A DNA stretch of 64,000 nt from Clostridia bacterium. Lineage in GTDB: Bacteria; Bacillota; Clostridia; RUG12999. A model generated the notes under the pieces. It worked only from the letters and a program-made list of their open reading frames with translations. It did no database searches and was not told the DNA's origin. The stretch lies in the NCBI GenBank assembly GCA_017396395.1, contig JAFQMF010000013.1, forward strand, positions 105,161 through 169,160. The letters are read 5' to 3'. Position 1 is the stretch's first letter; the number at the start of each line of letters is the position of its first letter. Positions 18,244 through 28,221 of this stretch are shown here, in pieces. The translations under genes and the position numbers were made by a program.

Positions 18244-18747
18244 TTATTTCCTTTGTGTGTTATTTAAAAATATTGAAACAACGCCTGTAAAGGTACCTGC
18301 AAAAATCGAAATTATTCCAAGATACCAGATATAGTTCATTATCAAAATATTGCCCATTATAACGCAGGCCACCGCAACCTGTGCCAGATTATGAGTAAAA
18401 GCTCCCAGAATTGCTATTCCCGTTATTCCTATTCCTTTAATTTTATACGCCAATGTCATAACTATAACAGAAGCTACTGCACCCATAAATGAATAAGGAA
18501 TTGACATTATTCCCCCAAATAACAGTCCCGAAAGAATTGCCCTTATTACCGATATGGAAACTGCATAGGAAAATCCATAATTTAAAAGCACATAAATAGT
18601 GACTATATTTGCAAGTCCCAGCTTTCCTCCCGGTACAGCACTGTTTACGGGAATAAAACTTTCTATGTAGGAAAGAGCCATTGCAAGAGCTGTAAGCAAA
18701 CCCAGCCTTGCAACCTTTTTAAGGCTTTTTTCACCTGCTGACTCCAT
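18244..18747 (-). CDS. Gx transporter family protein (heptaprenyl diphosphate synthase component I-like)
   Basis: I start at the ATG at 18747, just after AGGGTGG, rather than the TTG at 18768; this gives 167 residues and a 17-base overlap with the preceding gene. Five to six membrane helices and the motif PGGKLGLANIVTIYVL place it in the ECF-S-like Gx transporter family (PF07456). Some members are named as heptaprenyl diphosphate synthase component I, but a substrate-binding membrane role is more likely. The substrate is unknown. Confidence 0.83.
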   Translation of the reverse strand: MESAGEKSLKKVARLGLLTALAMALSYIESFIPVNSAVPGGKLGLANIVTIYVLLNYGFSYAVSISVIRAILSGLLFGGIMSIPYSFMGAVASVIVMTLAYKIKGIGITGIAILGAFTHNLAQVAVACVIMGNILIMNYIWYLGIISIFAGTFTGVVSIFLNNTQRK

Positions 18748-19108
18748 CTGCACCACCCTTTCCGTCAATATAAACTACTACTTTATGAGGGGCACACACA
18801 AGACTTTCTCCTGCTTTGGTAATTTTTCTATGCTTTACATCAATCTGATTTTCACAATCCGCATAAATCATATCAGCACCGTAACAATCTATTTCAAGTA
18901 CATTTTTTCCGTATTTTGTTTTTATTTCAACAGTTTTAGACTTTGTTGAAAGGGAAGCTAAATCATATTCTCCGTAAATTTTTCCTTCTGCCTGTATAAC
19001 TATTTTTTCTCCCCCTCTATTAAAGGTAAGTACCAAACCTGAAAGGCAAATGGCAAAAATTATAACAGCTATTAAAATATCCAAAGGTGTAAAAAATTTC
19101 TTTTTCAA
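18731..19108 (-). CDS. NusG domain II-containing membrane-anchored protein
   Basis: The 125-residue protein has one N-terminal helix (about 9-30) and a NusG-II (PF07009) beta domain with the end motif CAPHKVVVYI. It appears to start at TTG with GAGGAG upstream, 3 bases after the U32 gene. Such proteins regularly precede a Gx transporter gene in Clostridia. The domain is not a NusG transcription factor; the function is unknown. Confidence 0.83.
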   Translation of the reverse strand: MKKKFFTPLDILIAVIIFAICLSGLVLTFNRGGEKIVIQAEGKIYGEYDLASLSTKSKTVEIKTKYGKNVLEIDCYGADMIYADCENQIDVKHRKITKAGESLVCAPHKVVVYIDGKGGADGVSR

Positions 19109-19111
19109 GCC

Positions 19112-21205
19112 CTAAAGCACTCCTCTGAAAAAATGTCCTCTTGTAAAATCTCCCTCACAGGGTTTTCCGATATGATAGCTTTCAAGTATTTCCCCACATT
19201 GGCGAGGACTTTCTAAAGTAAATATAAATTGTCCTGAAAAAAGACCTGATTCTTTCAGCTTATCCGCCATATATATAGGTTTGGAATTTAAAAAATAAAC
19301 CGTACATGGAAGATCCTTATTTTTACCGCACTGGCACACTATGGGAATAACTTCCCCTTTTCTGTCTGTTAAAGTGCAGTTCTTCTCATTTTTACCGCAT
19401 TTGCCAGCACTCTCTAAGGGACAGTTTGCAGATTTCATAAGGGGAATACGCCCGTAGATTATTCCCAAAACATCTATTTCATTCTGTAAAAATTCTATTT
19501 GTTTTGCAGTCATTTCAGGTGATAAAACCACTTTCTCCAGACCAAATTCCTTCCAGAAGGAAACTCCGTATGAGTTAAACACATTAAGGTCGTGTCCGCC
19601 TACAACTGAAAATCCCATTTCTTTAGCTTTCAAAATAATTCCCCAGTCTGATGCGTAAATTTTCTTTACACCTTTTTCTTTAAACAGCTTTAGCCTGTCT
19701 ATATAACTGTCAAGGCTTTTCTCACGGATAATAGGTGGAAAAGCGGGTATTATCTTATTGTTTTCATCAGGCTTATATACATCTTCCGGAATATAAATTT
19801 CCTTAATACTTTCCCATTTTTGCACCACATCTGCCTGAGCATAATTTAGCACAAATGCAGTAAAGAATTTTTCCTGTTTTATTTTTTTGGGTCTTTTTAA
19901 TTTTACCTTATTGTAACTTCTTGCATAACTATCTATAATGTGACGGCAAAGAATATCAAATACGTTTCTTCGCATTTTGTTGATTTCCCCTACCGGCATA
20001 AAAATATCTTCTGAAATATTAATCTGGCAGCTTTCCAAAAAGAAGGGATACTCCCCTGTTTTTTCAAGTTGCTGTAATATTCTTTCTTTTGTTAAGGGTG
20101 CGTTTTTCGCTTTTTGCACAGAATTTTCACTTAATGCCTCAAAGCATTTTCCATTATAAATAAGCTTTAATACCGCTTTTTCTCCTACCTGCCCTATAAA
20201 GTGTAAATTTACAGAAAGCCTTTTATTATTACAGCTACTGTATTGCGTATCTTTATAAAGCTCCAGAATTTCCTGTTTCTGGTTTGCATAGGCATCATCA
20301 TTACTTTTTTCTTTATTCATTTCCCCTGATTTTCCAGAAAAAAGACTATTTGTAAAGCCTCCTCTTGAAAAAGCATTCTGTAAAATTTCCTGACCCTTTT
20401 TTGAAATATTTTCACCTTTATCAAGTGCTTTTCTGTATATATCACAAGTAGCGGCAACATAGTCTCCGCCCTTCATTCTGCCTTCTATTTTAAGACAATC
20501 AGCACCAATATCCAGTACTTTTTCAATATCAAGTCCAAGACACATATCCACAGGGTTTAAAAGGTAACCTTTGTCTATATGATTTCCTTTTTCATCCTTA
20601 ATGGTATAAGGAAGTCTGCAGGGGCCTGCACACTTACCTCTGTTTCCGCTTCTCCCGCCGTAAATACTGCTCATAAGGCATTGACCTGAATAGGAATAGC
20701 ACTGAGCACCATGTACAAACATTTCAATTTCAATATTACTTTTTCTGCAAATTTCCTTTAATTCGTCATAAGAAAGCTCTCGTGCAACTACCACACGTTC
20801 TGCTCCCATTTTTTCACACATTATTGCAGAGGCAGAATTCATAACAGCAGACTGGGTACTGATATGCACAGGAAGGTCAGGAAAAAATTCCCGAATCAGT
20901 TTACAGTAGCCTACATCCTGAACTATAACTCCATCTGCACCTATATTTGCAACCTTTCTTGCACTTTCTACCGCTTCTTCCATTTCCACATCCGCAATTA
21001 TGGTATTTAAGGTTATATAAACCTTAACATTACGAAGGTGACAATAATCTACAGCAGATTTAAGAGAGTTAAAATCAAAATTATCCGCAAAGCTTCTTGC
21101 ACCAAAATTTTTTATTCCAAGATACACACTGTCTGCACCGTTTTGCACTGCGGGATACAAGCATTTTTCACCGCCCACAGGTGCAAGAAGTTCAGGCTTT
21201 TTCAT
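19112..21205 (-). CDS. U32 family peptidase (DUF3656-containing, RlhA-like)
   Basis: The 697-residue protein has an N-terminal U32 domain with ELLAPVGG, the cluster region GRSGNRGKCAGPCRLPY and cysteines typical of the family, then a long C-terminal part with a DUF3656-like section and a second half-domain (about 460-690) with further cysteines. Relatives include the E. coli 23S rRNA C2501 hydroxylase RlhA and tRNA hydroxylase TrhP, so RNA hydroxylation rather than proteolysis is likely. It overlaps zapA by 14 bases. Confidence 0.88.
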   Translation of the reverse strand: MKKPELLAPVGGEKCLYPAVQNGADSVYLGIKNFGARSFADNFDFNSLKSAVDYCHLRNVKVYITLNTIIADVEMEEAVESARKVANIGADGVIVQDVGYCKLIREFFPDLPVHISTQSAVMNSASAIMCEKMGAERVVVARELSYDELKEICRKSNIEIEMFVHGAQCYSYSGQCLMSSIYGGRSGNRGKCAGPCRLPYTIKDEKGNHIDKGYLLNPVDMCLGLDIEKVLDIGADCLKIEGRMKGGDYVAATCDIYRKALDKGENISKKGQEILQNAFSRGGFTNSLFSGKSGEMNKEKSNDDAYANQKQEILELYKDTQYSSCNNKRLSVNLHFIGQVGEKAVLKLIYNGKCFEALSENSVQKAKNAPLTKERILQQLEKTGEYPFFLESCQINISEDIFMPVGEINKMRRNVFDILCRHIIDSYARSYNKVKLKRPKKIKQEKFFTAFVLNYAQADVVQKWESIKEIYIPEDVYKPDENNKIIPAFPPIIREKSLDSYIDRLKLFKEKGVKKIYASDWGIILKAKEMGFSVVGGHDLNVFNSYGVSFWKEFGLEKVVLSPEMTAKQIEFLQNEIDVLGIIYGRIPLMKSANCPLESAGKCGKNEKNCTLTDRKGEVIPIVCQCGKNKDLPCTVYFLNSKPIYMADKLKESGLFSGQFIFTLESPRQCGEILESYHIGKPCEGDFTRGHFFRGVL

Positions 21206-21551
21206 TTTCTTCCTCCGCAGCTTTATGAAGCTTTACAATATTTGTATCCATATTTCTTTCCCTTAAAGCATTAAGGTTTTTCTGCAAAATATCATTCTTT
21301 TCCTGAGCCGCCGTTAATAGAGTGCAATATTCAGATAGCTGAGCTTTTACTTTTTCTGTTTCATCAGCAAGATTAAGAGCTGCCAGCACCAGTTTCATAG
21401 AAAATCCCAGAGTGTCACCAGATGCCATAGCAATAGTATCATTTACTTTTTTAGCAATAGCTAAAATGTATTCCGGGTCTTCTATTCCGATAATAGTATA
21501 TTCCTTCCCGTCAATTTCAACATTTACCTTGTTTTTTTGCATTTCCTGCAC
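21192..21551 (-). CDS. zapA: Cell-division protein ZapA
   Basis: The 119-residue protein has the ZapA core VNVEIDGKEYTIIGIEDPEYILAIAKKV and a C-terminal coiled coil (about 60-110). ZapA bundles FtsZ filaments. A GTG at 21551 with AAGGAG ten bases upstream is my preferred start; an ATG three codons in is possible. It is the first gene of the long morphogenesis unit. Confidence 0.9.
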   Translation of the reverse strand: MQEMQKNKVNVEIDGKEYTIIGIEDPEYILAIAKKVNDTIAMASGDTLGFSMKLVLAALNLADETEKVKAQLSEYCTLLTAAQEKNDILQKNLNALRERNMDTNIVKLHKAAEEENEKA

Positions 21552-21617
21552 CGGTGCTCATCTCCTTCTTTTTTATAAATAAACACAATTCAAACAATTT
21601 TAAATTATATATGTATA

Positions 21618-21646
21618 ATTATATCACATTTGCCTATTTTTTACAA
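21618..21646 (-). promoter_or_regulatory. Sigma-A promoter of the zapA-mre-min cluster
   Basis: On the reverse strand TTGTAA (21641-21646), a 17-bp spacer and TATAAT (21618-21623) lie 67 bases before zapA. Confidence 0.75.
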
Positions 21647-21693
21647 GAGGTATTTTTATATTTCCTTGTCTATTTTTGTCGCTGATTTAAAAC

Positions 21694-21730
21694 AAAAGGA
21701 CATACCAGTTAAAATCTGATATGTCCTTTT
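21694..21730 (-). terminator. Terminator of the pyr operon
   Basis: An 11-bp perfect stem (AAAAGGACATA/TATGTCCTTTT) with a 15-base loop lies 7 bases after pyrI. It is followed on the reverse strand by TTTTGTTTT. Confidence 0.85.
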
Positions 21731-21736
21731 ATTTTA

Positions 21737-22153
21737 TTACTCTGCTCTGGATTCGCAATAAAGGCATCTGTATTCTCTTTTTTCAGAATTTTTCAGGAGA
21801 AAAATATGTTTAATATCCTGTTCTGTAGTAGTAATACATCTGGGATTTTTGCATTTCAATACATCAGTAAGTTTTTCCGGAAGCTGCAGTTTCTTTTTCT
21901 CCACAAGCTTTCCGTCCCTTATAATATTAACTGTACTTTCAGGGTCAATAAATCCGATAATATCAAGGTTTAAGGCAAATTCTCCGTCAATTTTTATAAT
22001 ATCCTTTTTGCCTATTTTTTTACTGGGTGCATTTTTAATTATTGCTACCTGAGAATCAATTTTATCAAGGCTCAAATAGCTGTAAATCTCCATAGCTTTA
22101 CCCTGTGCAATATGGTCAATTACAATTCCGTTAACTATTGAATCTATTGTCAT
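21737..22153 (-). CDS. pyrI: Aspartate carbamoyltransferase regulatory subunit
   Basis: The 138-residue protein has the allosteric domain (VNGIVIDHIAQGKAMEIY) and a C-terminal zinc site of four cysteines (CKNPRC...CLYC). PyrI makes the PyrB trimers sensitive to nucleotide feedback (CTP, ATP). It follows pyrB with no gap. B. subtilis lacks PyrI, but it occurs in many Clostridia. Confidence 0.95.
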   Translation of the reverse strand: MTIDSIVNGIVIDHIAQGKAMEIYSYLSLDKIDSQVAIIKNAPSKKIGKKDIIKIDGEFALNLDIIGFIDPESTVNIIRDGKLVEKKKLQLPEKLTDVLKCKNPRCITTTEQDIKHIFLLKNSEKREYRCLYCESRAE

Positions 22154-23068
22154 TTATTCCACCCCCAGAAGCTTAAGTATTAATGCCATTCTTATATACT
22201 TTCCGTTTCTTGCCTGTCTAAAATATGCAGCCCTTTTATCCTTGTCAATTTCTGTGGATATTTCATTTACTCTGGGAAGAGGATGCATAACTGTCATATC
22301 AGCCTTTGCATTTCTCATTTTTTCTGCAGTTAGAATATAGCTGTCTTTAAGACGAAGATAATCTTCTTCGTTGAAAAATCTCTCCCTTTGTACTCTTGTC
22401 ATATATAAAACATCAAGTTCTCCCATAACCTCATCAAGATTTGTGGTCTGTGTATATTTTATATTATTGGGTTTTATATAGCTGTTTTTAACATAGCTGG
22501 GAAGCTTTAATTCATCAGGAGAAATAAGTACCAGCTCTGTGCCTTCATATCTTGACATTGCCGCTGCAAGAGAATGGACAGTTCTGCCAAATTTAAGGTC
22601 ACCGCAAAGACCTATTTTAAGACCATTAAGCTTTCCTTTTTCAAGAGAAATTGTAAGAAGGTCGGTTAAGGTCTGGGTTGGGTGATTATGTCCGCCGTCT
22701 CCTGCGTTTATAATAGGCACATCCGAATGCATTGTAGCCACCGTAGGAGCACCCTCTTTAGGATGACGCATTGCAATAATATCCGCATAACTGCCAACTA
22801 CTGCAACAGTATCCGCAACACTTTCCCCTTTTGAAGAGGAACTGGAATTTGCATCTGAAAAGCCCAGCACATTACCTCCCAGCTCCATCATTGCCGCTTC
22901 AAAGCTAAGTCTTGTACGGGTTGAAGGCTCAAAAAATAATGTTGCAAGCTTTTTATATTTGCACTTTTCTCTGTACTTTTCAGGAAAATTCATTATATCC
23001 TCAGCTAACGCTATAAGCTCCTGAATTTCCTCTACAGAAAGCTCCATAATATCAATTAAGTGTTTCAT
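22154..23068 (-). CDS. pyrB: Aspartate carbamoyltransferase catalytic subunit
   Basis: The 304-residue protein has the carbamoyl phosphate site [13 protein letters not shown], the [11 protein letters not shown] motif and the C-terminal [10 protein letters not shown]. It condenses carbamoyl phosphate with aspartate to N-carbamoyl-L-aspartate, the committed pyrimidine step. It forms a holoenzyme with PyrI, encoded immediately downstream. Confidence 0.97.
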   Translation of the reverse strand: MKHLIDIMELSVEEIQELIALAEDIMNFPEKYREKCKYKKLATLFFEPSTRTRLSFEAAMMELGGNVLGFSDANSSSSSKGESVADTVAVVGSYADIIAMRHPKEGAPTVATMHSDVPIINAGDGGHNHPTQTLTDLLTISLEKGKLNGLKIGLCGDLKFGRTVHSLAAAMSRYEGTELVLISPDELKLPSYVKNSYIKPNNIKYTQTTNLDEVMGELDVLYMTRVQRERFFNEEDYLRLKDSYILTAEKMRNAKADMTVMHPLPRVNEISTEIDKDKRAAYFRQARNGKYIRMALILKLLGVE

Positions 23069-23091
23069 TTTTTCACCTCGTAAAAGAGATT

Positions 23092-23724
23092 TTATTTGTT
23101 TATCCAGCTTTCGTCTGAAGGATTGTTTCTGAAAGCGATAAGTCTGTCAATATCCTCTGCCTTGATATAACCTGACTCTGCAGCCACTTCCAAAGTGGTT
23201 TCAAAATCTGTAAGGCTGGTGTTTTCCACCTCTGCCTCACGAAGTCTGTCAATTCCTTTTTGCATACCGTAGGTGTAAATGGACACAATACCAAGCACCT
23301 GTGCACCTGCTTCACGAAGAACATTTACAACCTCAATAACGCTTCCTCCTGTAGAAATTAAATCTTCAATTACTACAACCTTCTGTCCTTTTTCCAGTTT
23401 TCCTTCAATCTGGTTGCCTCTGCCATGGTCTTTAGCACCGCTTCTTACATAACCCATAGGAAGCTGCAGAATATGTGCAGCAATTGCTGCGTGAGCAATA
23501 CCTGCTGTAGATGTACCCATAAGCACCTCTGCCTGAGGATACTTTTCTTTAACTGTTTGTGCAATAGCTTTTTCTACATCGTTACGCACTTTTACATCTG
23601 TAAGTGTAAGTCTGTTGTCGCAGTAAATAGGGCTTTTAATTCCACTTGCCCAAGTAAATGGGTCTTCAGGTCTTAAAAATACTGCACCGATACTAAGTAA
23701 ATCTTTAGAAATAAGCTTGTTCAT
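23092..23724 (-). CDS. pyrE: Orotate phosphoribosyltransferase
   Basis: The 210-residue protein has the PRPP-binding motif [13 protein letters not shown] and the flexible loop region [16 protein letters not shown]. It makes OMP from orotate and PRPP. It lies between pyrF and pyrB, in pathway context. Confidence 0.96.
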   Translation of the reverse strand: MNKLISKDLLSIGAVFLRPEDPFTWASGIKSPIYCDNRLTLTDVKVRNDVEKAIAQTVKEKYPQAEVLMGTSTAGIAHAAIAAHILQLPMGYVRSGAKDHGRGNQIEGKLEKGQKVVVIEDLISTGGSVIEVVNVLREAGAQVLGIVSIYTYGMQKGIDRLREAEVENTSLTDFETTLEVAAESGYIKAEDIDRLIAFRNNPSDESWINK

Positions 23725-23741
23725 TTTTCACTTCTCCTTAA

Positions 23742-24440
23742 TTATTCTGTAAATTCTTTCATACATCTTCTGTAAGCTGCAACAGGGTCTTCTGCCTGAG
23801 TAATAGGTCTTCCCACTACAATATAGTCAGAGCCAATTTCTTTTGCTTTTTCGGGAGTGGTAACTCTTACCTGGTCACCCACTTCGCCGTCAGCAAATCG
23901 AACACCGGGAGTTACAGTTACAAAGTTTTTACCGCATATTTCGTGCACCTTGCCTGCCTCAAGAGGTGAGCATACAACTCCGTCAAGGCCTGATTCCATT
24001 GCATTTTTCGCATAGTGCATAACAACCTTGTCAAGAGGCTCGTTTATAAGAAGGTCTGCTTTCATTCTTTCCTCACTTGTAGAGGTAAGCTGTGTTACTG
24101 CAATAAGAAGCGGTCTGCTTCCGTCTTCTCTTGTTAAACCTTCAATTGCCGCTTCCATCATAGCCTTTGTACCAAAAGCGTGAAGATTGCACATATCAAC
24201 ATCCAGCAAAGATAATACCTTCATTGCCTTTTTAACTGTGTTTGGAATATCGCAAAGCTTAAGGTCAAGAAAAATCTTATGACCTCTTGCTTTTATTTCC
24301 CTTACAATTTCAGGGCCTTCTGCATAAAAAAGCTCCATACCGATTTTCACATAAGGCTTTTCCTGAGTGAACTTATCCAGAAAGCTCATAACCTCTGCTT
24401 TTGAATTAAAATCACAAGCTATAATTACATCTTTTCCCAT
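23742..24440 (-). CDS. pyrF: Orotidine 5'-phosphate decarboxylase
   Basis: The 232-residue protein has the catalytic DxKxxD motif ([11 protein letters not shown]) and the phosphate-binding GVRFADG and YIVVGRPI loops of the short bacterial PyrF type. It decarboxylates OMP to UMP. Its ATG overlaps the stop of pyrD by one base. Confidence 0.96.
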   Translation of the reverse strand: MGKDVIIACDFNSKAEVMSFLDKFTQEKPYVKIGMELFYAEGPEIVREIKARGHKIFLDLKLCDIPNTVKKAMKVLSLLDVDMCNLHAFGTKAMMEAAIEGLTREDGSRPLLIAVTQLTSTSEERMKADLLINEPLDKVVMHYAKNAMESGLDGVVCSPLEAGKVHEICGKNFVTVTPGVRFADGEVGDQVRVTTPEKAKEIGSDYIVVGRPITQAEDPVAAYRRCMKEFTE

Positions 24441-25351
24441 TAGTGTGCTCCTCCTATTATATCACATAATCTTTCAATATTATATTTTTTCATTACCCTC
24501 TCAAGGTCATTTATTATATCTCTTGATGCGTAAGGATTTACAAGGTTTGCTGCACCTACTTCTACTGCAGTTGCACCTGCCAGCATCATTTCGATTACAT
24601 CCTCTGCTGAGGATATACCACCCATACCAATAATGGGAATATTTACTTTTTCATATACCTTATATACCATTTGTAATGCTACAGGGAAAATTGCAGGACC
24701 TGAAAACCCCCCCATTTTATTGGCAATTACAGGTTTTTTTGTTTTAAGGTCAATTCTCATTCCAAGAAGAGTGTTTATAAGACTAAGTCCGTCTGCCCCT
24801 GCAGCTTCGCAAGCTACTGCAATTTCGGTAATATCAGTAACATTGGGGGTAAGCTTTACATACACAGGCTTATTTGTTTCTGCCTTAACCCTTTTTACCA
24901 CATCTGCTGCATTTTTAGGGTCAGTTCCAAAACTCATACCTCCGTTATGCACATTGGGACAGCTTATATTTACTTCAAATATTCCAATCTGAGGAACGCT
25001 ATCCAGCCTTCGTACAACCTGTGCATATTCATCAAGAGAAAATCCGCTTACATTGGCAACTACAGGCTTATTAAAGCATTTTGCCATTTTGGGGATTTCT
25101 TCAGAAATAACCTTATCTACACCTGGATTTTGTAAGCCTACCGAGTTAATCATACCTTCACTGCATTCTGCAATTCTGGGAGTGGGATTTCCAAATCTTG
25201 GTTGCAAGGTTGTTCCTTTAAAGGAGAATGAGCCAAGAATATTTATGTCATAAAGCTCTGCAAATTCATATCCATATCCAAAAGTTCCGCTGGCAGGAAT
25301 AACAGGATTATCAAGCTCTACTCCGCTTAAATTTACTTTTGTATCTACCAT
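24440..25351 (-). CDS. pyrD: Dihydroorotate dehydrogenase B, catalytic subunit
   Basis: I start at the ATG at 25351, preceded by GAGAGG, which overlaps pyrK by 7 bases and gives 303 residues. FMN-binding and catalytic motifs include [24 protein letters not shown] with the catalytic Cys, and [19 protein letters not shown]. It is a class 1B enzyme that works with PyrK and passes electrons to NAD+. Confidence 0.95.
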   Translation of the reverse strand: MVDTKVNLSGVELDNPVIPASGTFGYGYEFAELYDINILGSFSFKGTTLQPRFGNPTPRIAECSEGMINSVGLQNPGVDKVISEEIPKMAKCFNKPVVANVSGFSLDEYAQVVRRLDSVPQIGIFEVNISCPNVHNGGMSFGTDPKNAADVVKRVKAETNKPVYVKLTPNVTDITEIAVACEAAGADGLSLINTLLGMRIDLKTKKPVIANKMGGFSGPAIFPVALQMVYKVYEKVNIPIIGMGGISSAEDVIEMMLAGATAVEVGAANLVNPYASRDIINDLERVMKKYNIERLCDIIGGAH

Positions 25352-26079
25352 ATTATTTCCTCTCTTTCCAGCACAGGACCATCCTTGCAAATTCTTTTAT
25401 TACCGTATTTTGTTTTACAGCTGCAACCCATACAAGCACCAAAACCGCAACCCATTCTTTCTTCAAAGCTGAATTGTCCGCTTGTTTTTGCCACCTTTTC
25501 AATAGCCCTAAACATTGGCTCGGGACCGCAGGTGTAAAAATACGAATAATCAAGCTTTATCATAACATCAGTTACAAAGCCCTTTTCTCCGTAGCTTCCG
25601 TCTGCAGTTGCAACATAAACCTTTGCACCAAGCTCACAAAATTCCTGTTGTAAAAAAACTTCGTCTGCAGTGTTAAAGCCAAGAATAACTGTAGGTTTTT
25701 TGCCCATACTTATCAGCTCTTTGCACAATCCGTAAAGAGGAGGTACACCAACACCTCCGCCAACTAAAAGAGGATATTCACCGCTTTTTGATGTGTCATA
25801 GCCATTACCAAGCCCCACTAAAATATCCAATTTTTCTCCCTTTTTCATTTCTGCCATTTTTTCGGTGCCTTTGCCTACCACCTTATAAATAAGAGTAAGC
25901 TCATTTTCCTCCGCAAGGCATACTGAAATAGGACGTCTTAAATAAAGCCCCTCTATTTTAATATTAACAAACTGTCCTGTTTTCGTAATATTTTTTGTGT
26001 CACCAATAAGCTTCATTCTGTAAACATCTTTTGCTAATTTTTCATTTTTCTCTATTTCAAATATAACTATTTGCTCCAC
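25345..26079 (-). CDS. pyrK: Dihydroorotate dehydrogenase B, electron-transfer subunit
   Basis: The 244-residue protein has an FAD-binding domain (LRRPISVCL), an NAD-binding domain (LLVGGGVGVPPLYGL) and a [2Fe-2S] cysteine cluster near the C-terminus (CGFGACMGCSCKT...C). It carries electrons from PyrD to NAD+. The start is GTG with GGGAGGG upstream and overlaps pyrC. Confidence 0.95.
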   Translation of the reverse strand: MEQIVIFEIEKNEKLAKDVYRMKLIGDTKNITKTGQFVNIKIEGLYLRRPISVCLAEENELTLIYKVVGKGTEKMAEMKKGEKLDILVGLGNGYDTSKSGEYPLLVGGGVGVPPLYGLCKELISMGKKPTVILGFNTADEVFLQQEFCELGAKVYVATADGSYGEKGFVTDVMIKLDYSYFYTCGPEPMFRAIEKVAKTSGQFSFEERMGCGFGACMGCSCKTKYGNKRICKDGPVLEREEIIW

Positions 26080-27320
26080 GCTATTTTCCCTCCCGCCATT
26101 GTCATTTCACAACTGCCAAAAACTTTCATTCCTTCAAAGGGAGTTGATTTTCCCATTGATAAAAAGTCTGCAGAGTTTATTTCATATTCATTATCAAGGT
26201 CAAAAATTGTAAAGTTTGCCCTGTTTCCAACTTTCAGGCTATTATCCAACAAGAACCGTTTACAAGGGTTGTCACTATATAATTCAATAAGTCTTTTCAA
26301 TGTGATTTTACCTGTTTTTACAAGATGTGTATAGCATACCGCAAAGGAAGTTTCAATACCAACAATTCCGTTAAGGCTTTTTTCCAGTCCCTTTGCTTTT
26401 TCTTCTGCACTGTGAGGTGCATGGTCAGTTGCTATCATATCAATTGTGCCGTCGCAAACCCCTGCAATCAAAGCTTGTCTGTCCTCTTCGCTTCTGATAG
26501 GTGGATTCATTTTGTATCTGCCTTCATCCTTTAGCATACTGTCATTAAATACAAGATAATGAGGGGCAGTTTCACAAGTTATATCCACTCCCTCTTTTTT
26601 TGCCTGTCTTATTAATTCCACGCTTTCCCTAGTAGAAATGTGGCACACATGGTATTTAACTCCCGTTTCTTTTACAAGTAATATATCTCTTTCTATCTGC
26701 TTCCATTCACTTTCGGAGCATATGCCCTTATGGTTATGTTTTTTTGCATAGTCCCCCTTGTGAATATATCCACCCTCTAAAAGCTCATTTACTTCGCAGT
26801 GAGCCGAAATCACTTTCCCAAGTGCCTTTGCCTTTTCCATAGCAGATTTCATCATACCTTCACTTTGTACACCTCTGCCATCGTCAGAAAAGCCTATTAC
26901 ATACTCCGCCATTTCATCCATCTCTGCCAGCTTTTCTCCATTCTGGTCAACTGTAATTGAGCCAAAGGGATGTACATTTATAACAGCATCTTTTTCAATA
27001 ATATCCAGCTGTTTTTTCAAAGTTTCATAGTTGCTTGGTACAGGATTTAAATTTGGCATAGAGCATACATCGGTAAATCCACCGTGAGCAGCTGCCTTTG
27101 TTCCTGTTTTTATGGTTTCTTTATAAAAAAATCCCGGCTCACGCAGATGCACGTGTACATCTGTAAATCCGGGAAATATGTATTTATTATTAAAGTCAAA
27201 AACTACCTCTGCCTTGTTTTCGTCAATGCCAAAAGAAATCTCGGAAATAATATTATCCGAAACAAGCACGTCAGTCTTTATACCTTCAACTGTTATGACG
27301 TTTTTTATAAGCTGATTCAT
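26067..27320 (-). CDS. pyrC: Dihydroorotase
   Basis: The 417-residue amidohydrolase has the metal motif DVHVHLREPG, further ligands in SAHCE and CHISTRES, and the ATDHAPH motif. It cyclises carbamoyl aspartate to dihydroorotate. It is the first gene of the pyr operon, 56-60 bases from the likely transcription start. No pyrAA/AB (carbamoyl phosphate synthase), pyrR or uracil permease gene accompanies it. Confidence 0.95.
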   Translation of the reverse strand: MNQLIKNVITVEGIKTDVLVSDNIISEISFGIDENKAEVVFDFNNKYIFPGFTDVHVHLREPGFFYKETIKTGTKAAAHGGFTDVCSMPNLNPVPSNYETLKKQLDIIEKDAVINVHPFGSITVDQNGEKLAEMDEMAEYVIGFSDDGRGVQSEGMMKSAMEKAKALGKVISAHCEVNELLEGGYIHKGDYAKKHNHKGICSESEWKQIERDILLVKETGVKYHVCHISTRESVELIRQAKKEGVDITCETAPHYLVFNDSMLKDEGRYKMNPPIRSEEDRQALIAGVCDGTIDMIATDHAPHSAEEKAKGLEKSLNGIVGIETSFAVCYTHLVKTGKITLKRLIELYSDNPCKRFLLDNSLKVGNRANFTIFDLDNEYEINSADFLSMGKSTPFEGMKVFGSCEMTMAGGKIAWSK

Positions 27321-27382
27321 AAAAACCTTTCCGAATTTTCCAAAAAAATTGAAAATTTCTATATAGTAAAATACTTTCTAAT

Positions 27383-27411
27383 ATTTTACCATATTTTAAA
27401 ATTTTTGTCAA
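27383..27411 (-). promoter_or_regulatory. Sigma-A promoter of the pyr operon
   Basis: On the reverse strand TTGACA (27406-27411), a 17-bp spacer and TAAAAT (27383-27388). The short leader has a weak A/T-rich hairpin; I see no PyrR-type anti-terminator structure. Confidence 0.85.
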
Positions 27412-27412
27412 T

Positions 27413-27448
27413 AAAAAAAGGGATAAATAATTATTTATCCCTTTTTTT
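27413..27448. terminator. Terminator at the end of lgt
   Basis: A perfect 36-base palindrome (AAAAAAAGGGATAAATAA and its complement) includes the last codons of lgt and abuts the pyr promoter. Confidence 0.88.
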
Positions 27449-28219
27449 ATTAAATGTTATCATGCACACGGTTCCCACAATCACACAAGCTACCGCTACC
27501 AGTTGTGATACTTTGAAAACACCTAAATATAAGCTGTCAGTACGCAGTCCTTCTATAAAAAATCTGCCTATGCCATACCAGATTATGTAAAAGAAAAAAA
27601 GCTCACCTTTAAACTTTTTGTTTTTTCGAAAACTTAAAAGAAGTATAAAACCTGCTAAATTCCAAAGGGATTCATACAAAAATGTGGGATGTACATACTG
27701 CACTCTCCCCCACTCATAAATGCCCATTTTCCAGGGAAGGGAAGTCTCTCTGCCGTAAGCTTCGCAATTTACAAAGTTTCCCCATCTGCCAATAAACTGA
27801 CCTATAAAAAAGCCTCCGCAAGCTACGTCGGTCATTTCTAAAAAGCTGATTTTCTTTATTTTGCAGTATATAAATGCAGTAAGAAAAGCACCTATCAGTC
27901 CGCCGTAAATGGCAATTCCACCATTCCATATGGCAAAAATATCCATAGGGTTTTTCTTATAAAATTCTAAATTAAAAATCACATAGTAAAGCCTTGCACA
28001 TATTATAGCAACAGGCGTGCCAAAAATAACAGCGTTTGTTATATGGTCAGCAGAAAAGCCTGTTCGTTTTGCCTCTTTAAATGCATATAAAATACCAAGG
28101 CAAAAGCCCAGTGCAATTATAATTCCGTACCAGTAAATAGGTTTATTTCCTATGTGAAATGCAATCGGGTTAATTTTAAGCCCAATACCGAAAAAAATAA
28201 TTCTGTTTACACTTTCCAT
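27431..28219 (-). CDS. lgt: Prolipoprotein diacylglyceryl transferase
   Basis: The 262-residue membrane protein has seven hydrophobic helices and the Lgt signature GRWGNFVNCEAYGRE. It transfers diacylglycerol from phosphatidylglycerol to the lipobox cysteine of lipoproteins, such as the binding protein at 7283-8077. It lies 2 bases after trmL. Confidence 0.96.
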   Translation of the reverse strand: MESVNRIIFFGIGLKINPIAFHIGNKPIYWYGIIIALGFCLGILYAFKEAKRTGFSADHITNAVIFGTPVAIICARLYYVIFNLEFYKKNPMDIFAIWNGGIAIYGGLIGAFLTAFIYCKIKKISFLEMTDVACGGFFIGQFIGRWGNFVNCEAYGRETSLPWKMGIYEWGRVQYVHPTFLYESLWNLAGFILLLSFRKNKKFKGELFFFYIIWYGIGRFFIEGLRTDSLYLGVFKVSQLVAVACVIVGTVCMITFNKKRDK

Positions 28220-28221
28220 AC

